A DNA stretch of 64,000 nt from Hydra vulgaris. Lineage: Eukaryota > Cnidaria > Hydrozoa > Anthoathecata > Hydridae. The position numbers were made by a program, and so were the translations under genes. Under the pieces are notes generated by a model. The model was given only the letters and a program-made list of their open reading frames with translations. It ran no database searches and was not told where the DNA came from. Below are positions 35,416 to 45,109 of this stretch, one piece after another; within the stretch, counting starts at the first letter, position 1, and each line of letters starts with the position of its first letter. The stretch lies in contig NC_088927.1 in assembly GCF_038396675.1 (NCBI RefSeq), forward strand, positions 33,732,501-33,796,500, written 5' to 3'.

Positions 35416-35470
35416 AAATTTAGTTTTGCGAAAGCCTGAAGGAACTTCAAACTTTCGCAAAACTAAATTT
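35416..35470. repeat. Perfect inverted repeat, 19-bp arms, 17-nt spacer
   Basis: AAATTTAGTTTTGCGAAAG is exactly inverted after CCTGAAGGAACTTCAAA; the spacer itself holds TGAAG-GAA-CTTCA, so the structure is nested. The left arm is coding sequence (TNLVLRKPEG). This is the third inverted duplication within 350 bp of the same pseudogene. Confidence 0.95.
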
Positions 35471-37599
35471 CAAACTCGCACATCTGGAAAACATGAAACC
35501 ATAACCATTATTGCTGCTGGTGATTTAGTACCTCCACATTTGATAGCAAAGGTAAGACAACAAGATCTCTTCATTCTTTTAATACTGCACATGTCCTATC
35601 AGGCTCAAATTGGAGTTTTAGTGAGACAGGTTGGACAAAGCAAGGAATTGCATTTCTTTGGTTCACCATTTCTTTCTTACCTAATATAGGTAGAGATAAA
35701 CCACAAACTCTCATAGTCAATGGTCACAATTCTCATAACTCTGTTGAGTTATTGTCTGTTGCAATTGAAAATAACATTTATATTGTGGAAATACCAGCAC
35801 ATTGTCTCCATTGACTCCAGCCTCTAGATTGCACAGTATTTGGTCCTCTTAATATTATAATAAAACATGTCAGGAATTAATGAACGAATATCCTGGAGTT
35901 ACTGTTGACAAGTCAAATTTTTGTGGGCTTTTTAAGAAAGCCTGGGATCAAGCCCTCACAGCTGACAATATTATTTCAGGGTTTCAATCATGTGGCATTT
36001 ATCTATATAATCCGTCTGCTGTTCCAAGCACAGCTTACTTACCTATTCCATAGAACAGCTACTTGACAAAAATGATCTGCTTGAATCAAGTCTGCACCCA
36101 ATCAAAACTGACACTAGAATAACAAGATTTGAAAATGCAATAGAAGAGGAAGTCGATTTTGAAGTCTGAATGTAAAATAGATAATAACTTGGTAAACCTT
36201 GACAATAATACTGTTTCTTTGATATGGGATTTTAAATGAAACCAATATTCAGCCAACTCCTGTTCCAACTGAAACGACTGGACAATTTAGTTTTTTTTCC
36301 AATGAAACCACTGATCATTGTAATCAGATGCCAATTGAAAACATTGTTCAGCCTAGTCTAACACCAATTATTTCGTGTACAAAGCATTCAACTAATGGTA
36401 GTGACAATGATATTTTGCTTTATCCAAAGATATATGCTACCAAGACAAAAGAAAATCGAAAAAAGGTTCAAAAATATTTTGTATTAACTTATCAAAAACA
36501 ATACTATCTAAATTGAACAATGAGGTAAAAAAAAAAAAAAGAGAAATTGGCAGCAGCTGAAGAGAAAAATTGAAAAAGCAAAAAGAAAAAGAAAATAAAA
36601 CAAAAATAAGAGATTTAAAAGCTATCTAAAAAAGTTAACTCGGTTAAAATGAGAAAAGTCAGTTCAATTCCAAAGATATTGAAAGTCAATATCTCTTCAT
36701 ATAATCAAAAAATCTGTACTGAAGTACCAGAGGATATAGTTCTTTTTATCAATAATAGTATTAGTGAGCTTATTTTAAAAGATTATCAATAGTTCATTAT
36801 CAAAACTTCCCAATATATTATTGTAAAGTTTATTGTCCATGTATTGAAAATTGCATTATTATATGTAAGTTGAAATCTTATAACAGCTAGTTGCTAAAGC
36901 TATTTTTTATTTAAAATTTGTTTTGTGCTTGATTTTATATAGAAGTAATTAAAAAGTTTCTTATTGTTCAACTGTTTTAATTTGAATAACAAATGAATAC
37001 TGTTCAAGTTTTTTTGTTTATTATCAACCAAAATAATATTTTTAAGCAAAGTATAGAATATTTTACTTTTAAAAAATTAATCTTGGTTTGTAGTCTTATG
37101 AAGTAGACCTAAGTTCATTATTAGGCTTTAATCGCCTGTCTGGATAATACTTTTCAATATATAAGCATTTTTAGATGTCGATTTAAGGTAATATAAGTGG
37201 CTCATAATAGGTTCTTTTTCCTAATTTACAGGCTACTATTTGGTCTACCCGACCATTAATTGGTACACAATTAAAATCTCTATTTAAATAGATTTTTCTC
37301 TGAATTAAACATGTTTCAAAACTAAAAAAAGTCCTTATGAGGTGTAGGCGTTAGTCATTAATAAAACAGTAAAAAAAAAAAATTCACATTACATTAAGGC
37401 ATCCTTCACGGCTATCTTTAAGAAATTTGTGGCCATTTATTGGTCACTTTGCCCTATTCATCTCTAATGCACCATTTTTATGTAAAATATGCAAGGTAAT
37501 TGTACAATGTAAAAAGACTTGTAAAAAACTTGTGTATAATGCAAATTCTTATAAATTTTTGTAAAACTATACATTTATACACGTTTATTTTACATGGTT

Positions 37600-37800
37600 A
37601 TTCATTTTTATATGCTTGTTTGTTCATTCTTATATGCGCATTTATTCATTCTTATATTCGCATTTATTCATTCTTATATGCGCGTTTGTTCATTTTTATA
37701 TGCATTTATTCACTTTTTATATGAATTTATTCATTTTTATATGCATTTATTCATTTTTATATGCGTGTTTATTTATTCTCTTATGCTCGTGTTTATATCC
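37600..37800. repeat. 21-bp subterminal tandem array, left arm
   Basis: About nine imperfect units of TTATTCATTCTTATATGCGC(A) with G/A variants at the GCGC part. The three overlapping frames here (many LFIFICAF-like residues) are repeat artefacts. Confidence 0.9.
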
Positions 37801-38571
37801 GAGCCAAATACCTATAAAATCTCTAATATAACTTTATATTGTTGTGAAATCTTAATATTAACATTAATATATTCTAATAATGCGGTCTTCGCGAAGGAAA
37901 ATCACGCCAACATAATTACATGTATTTAAAGTTAATAATATAATATTTTGTGGTCCTGAATTTTAGATAAAAAGGATGATATTTGTAAATAATATACTCG
38001 CAGTGAAATGATAATAAAACAACTATAAACAAACGAGTGAATTCATTAGTGTCACTGGGAAACGTTTAATAACTCCCCGTTTAATAATATAAACAATAAA
38101 TAGGCTTTTATGTTTTTATATAGATATATATAAAATGTAAATTAGGTTGTTGCCACTGCTATTTATTTAAAAAATGGCTGCCGAGCCAGCGCTAGATTTA
38201 TGTAACTACGCATATGGTTGTAAAATGGAATTAAATTAAACTCTGTGGTATCCATAATATTTTTAAGTTTTCTGATTAGCCAATCCGTATTCCAAGGCCT
38301 TTCTCCCTGTTTGTAAGTATGCTTTGATAAAGAAAAAAATTCTTCTATTCGATTAAGCTGTGGCGTGTATGCTGGCAGATACTTAATAGCTATGCCATGA
38401 GAGGCTAGTGTTTGCCTAATAGAAAGACTCCAGTGGAATCTACAATTGTCCATAACAAACACCAGCGCTTCCACATCTACATTCCTAACCGCAGGAGCCA
38501 ACATTGTAGAAATGAAAGTACAAAAGAAATCTGCATTCCGACCTCCAGTTTTTGTTTCATATGCCAGCACT

Positions 38572-40044
38572 CAGTGGCGAATTTACCAAATGCGAGGCCA
38601 TAGGCAAGTTTTCTATTATATTAGTTGAGTTTTTAATTCTTGTGTTCTATTGTGTTTTGGATATTTATTAGAACGTAACGAAGCAAAAAACGCACATAGG
38701 TTTTAAATGTACATTAAGTATTTTTTTTATTTTGGATGAAGATGCACTAATAAGACTACTCAAAATGCGATACCATTTATTTTTTTCGCAGATTTTAGGA
38801 GGATCGATTACATTGACTTAAAACTTAACCTTTCTGACTTTTAAAGACGCAAACTCATCAGTTAAATCAGAACAGTCCAAGGACCGACTTATTTTATTTT
38901 CAATGGAAATTAAAGCTAATGCAGATAAGCGGTCTTGACCCATAGTGGAACGTAAATAGTTTTTTATGAGTTTTAATTTGGAAAATGACCTCTATGCGCT
39001 TGCCACTGAAATAGGCGAAGTTAGTAAAATTCGTAGGGCAATAAATAAATTTGGAAAAATTTCGATTAAAGAATTTGCCGTAATATACTTCCAGTACATC
39101 TTTCGATTCCGCCGAAGCTTCCATTCTTAAAAATGTATTTATTTCCGAATATAACTCTTCATGGTTCACGTCCGATTCTTCTGTACTAGGATTTCTCAGT
39201 GATATTTCTAAATTTTTACAATCATTCAACAATTCATTTGCATCTAAACTTCGCATTTTTTCGGTACGGGTTAAAAAACCTAATATTTTGTTGTATGAAT
39301 CAAGCATTTTGAATCTTTCATTTAAGCTTACTAATGCAACATCAATTATTGCATTAAAAAAATCTACTTTATATTTAGACTTTCCATTTAGAGGTGTATC
39401 AGTTCCTTCATATTCAAAAAAACGTCGTTTTCGGCTAAGCCGCACTTGAGTGAATACTGGCTCAGTACCTAATTTTATAGCTATTTCTTCAGATTTTTTA
39501 TAATCGCTTCAAATGATTCATCACTTCTAAATTCAGAAACCGCTACAACAAATACCCGGAACCAGCATAACATCCCATCACTGCTCAGATTATGTCTTGT
39601 GCAACAGTAAAAATGTAAAGACGATATTATATAAAATAAATAAACAAACAAACAAAAAGTCATTCAGTTAGGAGGATGGAAAAACAGAAAAAGCCTTTGA
39701 GACGTGTAGGTGTATATGGGCAAAGATATATTTGTCACAGTCATTGTCAATGTATATGAGACTAGAAACCGCATACTCTTTCATATGGTTGGCAGGCATT
39801 ATGTATAATGCAAAAAAAAAATTGCTACATACATAATAATAGATGTATATGTAAAGTTGAATATTTTATAAAAATACTGTTTATAAAAATACTGTAAGCA
39901 TACATTATATTGAATTTTAATAAATGAGTTTCGTTGTTTATATTTATTGTACTAAGAAAAATTTTTTATATTACTTGTACTAAGAAAAAAAAATGCGAGG
40001 CCTCCGGCAAATGTCTGCTTTGCCTGTGCTTAAAACCGCCGCTG
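38572..40044 (-). mobile_element. hAT (ZMYM-type) element inserted in the Tc1-type transposase
   Basis: The left terminus is CAGTGGCGAATTTACCAA and the right, reverse complemented, CAGCGGCGGTTTTAAGCA. The 8-bp target duplication CCAGCACT is perfect (38564-38571 and 40045-40052). At 1473 bp it is internally deleted, since full hAT elements of this group are above 2.5 kb. Removing it restores the reading frame of the host transposase. Confidence 0.93.
38818..39445 (-). pseudogene. C-terminal part of an hAT transposase
   Basis: Minus-strand reading: KRRFFEYEGTDTPLNGKSKY, FFNAIIDVALVSLNERFKML, KILGFLTRTEKM and YGKFFNRNF-type blocks. After one shift near 38990 follow RSFSKLKLIKNYLRSTMGQD and RLSALALISIEN, the dimerisation motif, and then a stop at 38818-38820. 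The N-terminal zinc finger and first catalytic residues are missing. It is a non-autonomous copy of the ZMYM-related hAT group. Confidence 0.87.
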
Positions 40045-40734
40045 CCAGCACTCTCATTGCTGAAACAGCACAAATTAAGCTAACATTCTTACCACGATTT
40101 ATAGACGACTGTAAAATTGCTGGTACACCTCTAAGCGAATAACCATATGTGCTGTTAGTGTGTACATTAAACCCAGTTTCATCCAAGTAAATAAGTTTTT
40201 TCTATTTGAAATTCCGTTAATTTCGCTTAAAAATGCATAGCGTGCATCTATAACTCGTGTTGAGTTTCGTTATTCTGGCACATGCACGTCCCGCTTTCTT
40301 GATAAATCCGAGTGTTTTTTTTTGCTTCTTGCGTACAAAGATTATTTTCTTGTACGCATGATTCGATAATATTTTTTATTTGAGGGTTTATAGGTCTTTT
40401 ACCTCGTTTTTTATCAGAAAACGGCTTAAATGCAGTCATGTCGTCAGTTTTCTTGTTTTACGATTGGCACTGGTATTTTCTCTTCCATTCATAGGGTAAA
40501 GATTTGATATTATTAATAATTATAAATAATTAAATTTAAATCTAGATAAATGAATAATTTGATAAATAATAACTTAATCAATCAAAAAATTTAATACTAA
40601 AATTAAACAAAGATCTAATACTAAATTAAATAAACCATCATCGAATGTAAAAAGTCTTCGTCTTAAGTATTTTTAACCTCGTTTACAAAGAAATAAGAAA
40701 AATTGCTTAAATATGCTTTTTAAAACGTATATAA

Positions 40735-40845
40735 GAATGAATAAATACGCGCATAAGAGCGAATAAGTGTGCATTTAAGAATGAATAAACACGCGTATAA
40801 AAATGAATAAACGCGCATATAAGAATGAATAATCCTGTTTTTACA
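40735..40845. repeat. Extra subterminal array with terminus-like end
   Basis: Five or so units of the same 21-bp family as at 37600, ending AATAATCCTG, which resembles the true right end AATAACTCTG at 41115. It suggests that the right end of this element was duplicated, or that two copies are fused. Confidence 0.75.
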
Positions 40846-41117
40846 AATATCATGCGTTTTTATCTAAAATTCAGAACCACAAAATATTATATTATTAACT
40901 TTAAATATATGTAATTACGTTGGCGTAATTTTCCAATACCTTCACTGAGACCGCATTATTACAAATACATTAATGTTAATATTAAGATTTCACAACAATA
41001 TAAAGTTATATTAAAGATTTTATGAATAGTCGACTCGGATATAAACGCGCATATAACAATGAATAAACACGCATATAAGAATGAATAAACACGCATATAA
41101 AAATGAATAACTCTGTA

Positions 41118-41370
41118 AAAATCTAGATTTCAACGTTATTTCAATGTTAGTTCAACGTTAAAAAAAAACGTTGAAAATTTCAACGTTAATTCAACTTTTT
41201 TTTTCCAACGTTAATTCAACGTTTATTTTTAATTAAAAATAAACGTTGAATTTTTCAACATTTTTTTTTAACGTTGAACTAATATTGAAATAACGTTGAA
41301 ATTTAGATCGTTATCTTTCAACCATATATCAACCATTTCGCAACGTTGAAATAACGTTATGTGCTTGCTG
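41118..41370. mobile_element. AACGTT-rich palindromic MITE
   Basis: ATTTCAACGTTATTTCAATG on the left is inverted on the right (ATATTGAAATAACGTTGAAA). About twelve AACGTT words occur in both orientations. The centre (41213-41252) is a perfect palindrome. The right part ends GTTATGTGCTTGCTGGG, the complement of the CCAAGCACA start seen at 28694. It sits directly beside a SINE body, as does the copy at 28697. Confidence 0.8.
41213..41252. repeat. Perfect 40-bp palindrome without spacer
   Basis: AATTCAACGTTTATTTTTAA is followed at once by its reverse complement. It is the symmetric core of the AACGTT MITE. Such zero-loop palindromes are unstable in cloning, so the assembly here deserves checking. 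Confidence 0.96.
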
Positions 41371-41371
41371 G

Positions 41372-41518
41372 GAGGATTCGGAGCGAGTTCTGGGCATATT
41401 TCACGCCATTTTCACGGTAAGAAAGGAGTTTTGAACTTCCTAGTTAAATGATTTTTCGCGGTACTCTGTGACAAAACCCTTAGGTCTTCTTGGGGCACCC
41501 AAACAAACAAACAAACAG
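41372..41518 (+). mobile_element. SINE body and tail, same family as at 25329
   Basis: GAGCGAGTTCTGGGCATATT, CACGGTAAGAAAGGAG, TTGAACTTCCTAGTTAAATG and AGGTCTTCTTGGGGCACC align with the SINE at 25385-25500. The tail is (CAAA)n instead of A13. The tRNA-derived head is replaced by the AACGTT MITE. Confidence 0.82.
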
Positions 41519-42221
41519 AATATAAAATTTTTTATAAACATAAATATTTTTATAAAACTTCTCTTTCAATTAAATGTATTTTTATTCTTTTTTTTTTTTA
41601 TTCAATATATTTCGCTGTTGATATAAAAATAAAATAATAAAATTACAATGAAACTTTTACGTTACACAAAGAATATATATAAAACAGACAGGGGTTCAAA
41701 GAAGATACGGATAACTGGTGTCACCACAATCTTTTCATAGAGCCCCTTTACAATAACATTTAAAGCCCACATTTACAAATAAAAAATTTACAATAAAATG
41801 TTTTTTCTGAAAAATACTATGTGAAGAAAAAAAATCATATATACATATACGCATAAACAAACACATATATACAAACATTCTTACATATATGTCAGAAATT
41901 AAGGGATGCAATTTCATTTGTCGTTTAAAAAAGAAAATAATTTTCAAATTTTTTTATATTGTTATTTATTTATTATTAATTGATTCTATAATGACGGGCA
42001 TGGGCTAATAATTGAGAATTTTGACACTTGTAATTTTACTCTGCTCAAGTGATAGTTATGGTTGGAATTTGACCGAGGATTTTATTTTTGTGAAAACGTT
42101 GATGTAAAAATGTCAGAAAACACTTTTGGCAGCAAGTTATTTTTATATTTACACGTAAATATTAATATTTGAAACAAATAAGGTTTTGATATATTTAACA
42201 CATTTATGTATTTCATTACAG
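41519..42221. other. Gene-free stretch
   Basis: A+T rich, with no motif recognised. Confidence 0.5.
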
Positions 42222-43450
42222 AGGAAGGGTTTTCTGCTTCCAATGATTCTGAACGTGCAAAGTTTTCCAGCCTATGTTCAACATGCTTTGGTTTTGTAGG
42301 TTAGAATTTTATTATTATTGTTGTTTTATTTTTTCATATATATAATGCATAACAAAAATATGAAAATGCTTCATATAACAAATATATAATATATAATATA
42401 TATATATATATATATAAAATGCTTCATATAACAAAATTTATTGTACTTAATAAAATATTTAATTAATTAAAAATTTTGTTCATTTGTTTTCAAACAAAAA
42501 TATTTAGTGCAAGGAGTAGCTCATATCTGTTCAGAGAGCAGACCTGTCAACAATCTCATTGTAGCAGCAGAGCTGAACTTAAACGATGTAAAGTTTTACG
42601 TTGCAATTTGATCTTAAATGTGCAAATTCAGTGTTTGGAATTAGTAGTCATGATGGGAAATACAGTTGCTTATATTGTGAGGGATCCTGCACTCTTGAGT
42701 CTGGTATCAAGAGAACACTTATATCATTGGATGAGCACTACAACAACTTTACCCTTGACAGAAAGAAGAAGTTAAAAATGTCACACTTTAAAAATGTTAC
42801 AAATTCAAGATTTTTGGTTTTTGGAAGGTCCTGAAACTCTTCTTGAAGAGTTGGTTTTCGTTCCTGAGCTCCGTGTTCTAATGGGAATTGTAAGTAAACT
42901 TGCAGTACTTCTAGTTAGTGTATGGCCTTTGTTTGAGAAGTGGTTACAATCAAACTGCATCATGTTTGGAGGATACCAAGGCGTAAGACTTGACGGAAAC
43001 AATGCAAGCAAGTTCCTGAAGTTGGTGGATATACTTGAAAGAGATATTATAAGCAATGGAAAATATGACTTATTACCAATAGTAAAATGTTTAAGAAAGT
43101 TTAAATCCCTTAAGCAGAAGCGTTTGGTATGGTAGCAAGGGATACCATCAGCACTGCTGATATGGAGTTTAAAAAATCCAATGCAGATTTGACTGAATAC
43201 GTGCATGCCACATTCGAGGGTATCGAACTCAGTGTTACATGGAAAGTTCACATAGCAGTATGTTATATACTTCCTTTTCTTCATTCTACTGACTGCGGCC
43301 TAGGAGTTTACTGTGAGCAAACATGAGAAGCTATTCATCATGAATTCAAAAAAACATGGAATAGATACAAACGAAGAGTTAACCATATAGATAATACAAA
43401 ACGGTTTAAATCCAGTGTTGTTGAGTTTGCATCAAAAAGCATTAAATAAA
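42222..43450 (+). pseudogene. C-terminal part of an uncharacterised cnidarian repeat-family protein
   Basis: A possible exon at 42222-42295 (after TTCATTACAG) reads EEGFSASNDSERAKFSSLCS. Then from about 42590 come LKCANSVFGISSHDGKYSCL with a CLYCEG pair, LISLDEHYNNF, GPETLLEELVFVPELRVLMG, FGGYQGVRLDGNNASKFLKL, LLPIVKCLRKFKS, TWKVHIAVCYILPFLHSTD, GLGVYCEQT and AIHHEFKKTWNRYKRRVNH. From memory the block (TPKVHA...GLG..SEQ..ESVHHDF...W) marks a high-copy uncharacterised family in cnidarians and molluscs. Frames change three or four times and a TGA follows CEQT. The enzymatic class is unknown. A short TA tract lies within at 42383-42414. Confidence 0.5.
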
Positions 43451-44480
43451 TTGAATAATTATATATTTTAATTTAATGTTTATAATTTCAAGTATATACT
43501 GTAAAGTATATTATTTATAGCTTTTAGACTTATAATATAACTAATCAACATTCAAACAAATTGTCTAAGTTGGAAAAGAAACTCTTGTCGACGTTGTTGA
43601 AACACTTCTTGTGTTTGTTTTTTTGTGTGCATTTTTTTGCAAATCTCTCCAAACTTTGTATAATAAAACTAGTTTGTTAACACAGTTAGGTAATGATTTA
43701 GTCGGTGTACGTGCTTTTTCCCAGTAAATAATACACTCAAGAATAGTAAGATTTACACTTACAATGACATATAATTTCACTTTATAAATATTATAGAACA
43801 AAACTCCCAGTACTTGTCCATTAGATGGAAGTTTCAAACCGGTGGGCCAGGTGTTGGACAAAACCTAAAAAATAAATATTTATTTATTTCTGCATAGGCT
43901 ATAGTAAACAGTAACTTTTAAAATTTTATGCGGTTACGGGATTAGTTTATATATTTAAACTATTTTACAGTAAAATTTTGCGAAAAAAATATAAAGTAAA
44001 GATCAGCCTTTATAATACACTTTTAATCTGGCATTAAAATAACGAGATAAATTTTTCACATTTAATACTTTTATTTTGTACAAAAAGTGTCACATAATTT
44101 AGGGAATCTACTAGAACCTAAAATCCTGAACTAGTAAATGTAATATATATCCAACCTATTTGAACTATATACATTGCCCCTAACTTCCCCTTGTGGTTTT
44201 CTTTAACATTTTAAAATAATGACTTGTAACTTATGTTGTTTGCTTGAAATCGACTTTTATTTCTCGTAAATAAAAATACATTTTATTTTGTTTGTTCTTT
44301 AATTCAATAAGAATTGCATTGTTTACCTATCAATTTTTTTGTTTTTTTGTTTAGTAATAATATAAAAATTGGTGACATTTATGGGCTTATACGACAAAAT
44401 AAACTAGTTCCTAATGATACACCATTCTTTTCATCGAAATTAGCTGTTCTAGTTTCTGCAGATATTTAACAAGAGGGTTC
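43451..44480. other. Gene-free stretch
   Basis: No supported gene. Near 44366-44465 a frame reads IGDIYGLIRQNKLVPNDTPF; this may belong to the 5' end of the next degraded copy. Confidence 0.4.
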
Positions 44481-44489
44481 TGAGAATTA

Positions 44490-45070
44490 TAATGTAAAAA
44501 GTTGATAGCTGAAAACAATAATAACACTCATTTTGAAAGAAGTAATGAAAATTGGCTAGCTCAAAATTTTCAATTCACCTACGGTAGATTAAATGTTGCA
44601 TCATCAGTTAATGAAGTTGGAAAACCATGTTGCTTTTTTCAAAAAGCTTGTAACAGAACAAAAAGAATAAGCTTAACAATTTTATGAACATTTTATTAAG
44701 CCATAAATTACTTCATGCAACAAAATTGAAACTAAGAAGTGAGTTTATGCACAAAACTGGCACAAAAAGTTCTGAAACTTGAAATAAAAACTTGATTAAA
44801 CCTGCTTAGATATATTCACTTGATGAAGCTTTAGCATTAACTATTAATGGTGATATAACAAAATCAACATACCAGCTTCTAAGAATTGGTGCTTAAAAAA
44901 ACGGCTACCACATATATCATTTATATAATAGTATAAGATTTTCAAAAGCTAAATGCTATCACAAGAACATTAAAGTAGATGGATATTCAGTACAAATACC
45001 TCTAAAAGATCTTCTAAAACACACTCTTAAAAAGCTATGTGGTAAACAAAAGAATAGAAGAACAAACTGA
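44490..45070 (+). pseudogene. N-terminal part of the same uncharacterised repeat family
   Basis: Reads NNNTHFERSNENWLAQNFQF, then after several stops SLDEALALTINGDITKSTYQ, NGYHIYHLYNSIRFSKAKCY and VQIPLKDLLKHTLKKLC. From memory this matches the N-terminal region (TK.QY..+R...Y..V..AK..CYP...L..LL.HT) of the family whose C-terminal part is at 42590-43440. Because the N-terminal piece lies downstream of the C-terminal piece on the same strand, at least two copies or a rearrangement must be present. Confidence 0.42.
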
Positions 45071-45109
45071 AAAAGTAGATAAAGAAGTGAAAAAAAATCA
45101 TTTCTAAAA

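Larger units (their letters stand above)
34960..36780 (+). pseudogene. pogo/CENPB-type transposase (DDE_1), heavily broken
   Basis: In order: the psq-type HTH NAITAVQNKLMLQREAAV and SIPQSTLSKFLKG; IKPGPSPILSTYLE; then inverted duplications (35125-35346). Coding resumes with AALGFGFGKKQFEKHASDLA and KFKRSTPSENWWRSFNQRH, a CENPB HTH. After another inverted duplication come TITIIAAGDLVPPHLIAK, FNTAHVLSGSNWSFSETGW, TLIVNGHNSHNSVELLSVA (second catalytic aspartate region, NGHNSH in place of DGH.SH), EIPAHCLH then LQPLD, SNFCGLFKKAWDQALTADNI and FQSCGIYLYNPSAVPS. Family: pogo-like DDE transposases of the CENPB/jerky relationship. The catalytic D of DGHxSH appears as N, and many frames are needed, so it is inactive. 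Confidence 0.85.
34019..37454 (+). mobile_element. pogo-like DNA transposon, long and rearranged
   Basis: The left end GGACAAAGTGCCCTAATAAT and the right end, reverse complemented, GGGCAAAGTGACCAATAAAT share most positions and both continue into GGC. TA dinucleotides flank both (34017-34018 and 37455-37456), as in pogo/Tc1 insertions. The element encloses a DDE_1-type transposase pseudogene on the + strand, a small palindromic insertion and several inverted duplications. These explain its length of 3.4 kb, more than the roughly 2.5 kb usual for pogo. Confidence 0.75.
38163..40492 (-). pseudogene. IS630/Tc1-type DD34E transposase, split by an hAT insertion
   Basis: Minus-strand order: near 40439 MTAFKPFSDKKRGKRPINPQ, an N-terminal region; after a shift, DARYAFLSEINGISNRK; IYLDETGFNVHTNSTYGYS (first catalytic aspartate; ORF part 40186-39980); INRGKNVSLICAVSAMRVLA. 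There the hAT element interrupts. Removing it and one target copy joins VLA directly to YETKTGGRNADFFCTF in frame. Then come ALVFVMDNCRFHWS (second aspartate), YLPAYTPQLNRIEEFFS (glutamate 34 residues later) and YNHMRSYINLALARQPFFK to the stop. One or two shifts in the N-terminal third also break it. Confidence 0.88.
37593..41115 (-). mobile_element. Tc1/mariner-type element with long TIRs built on a 21-bp tandem repeat
   Basis: The left end CATGGTTATTCATTTTTATA and the right end, reverse complemented, CAGAGTTATTCATTTTTATA are flanked by TA (37591-37592 and 41116-41117). The inverted arms continue through a tandem array of a TTATTCATTCTTATATGCGCA-like unit and then about 190 bp of unique sequence down to GATATTTGTAA (37990) and its complement (about 40846). 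The left array has about nine units and the right about three. A further inverted array and terminus-like CAGGATTATTC lie at 40735-40845. Inside is a transposase split by an hAT element. Without that insertion the element is about 2.0 kb. Confidence 0.85.

Noticed and set aside
37500-37929. Phenylalanine-rich membrane protein frames
   Set aside because: They overlap the 21-bp tandem array of the transposon arm and appear in all three frames.
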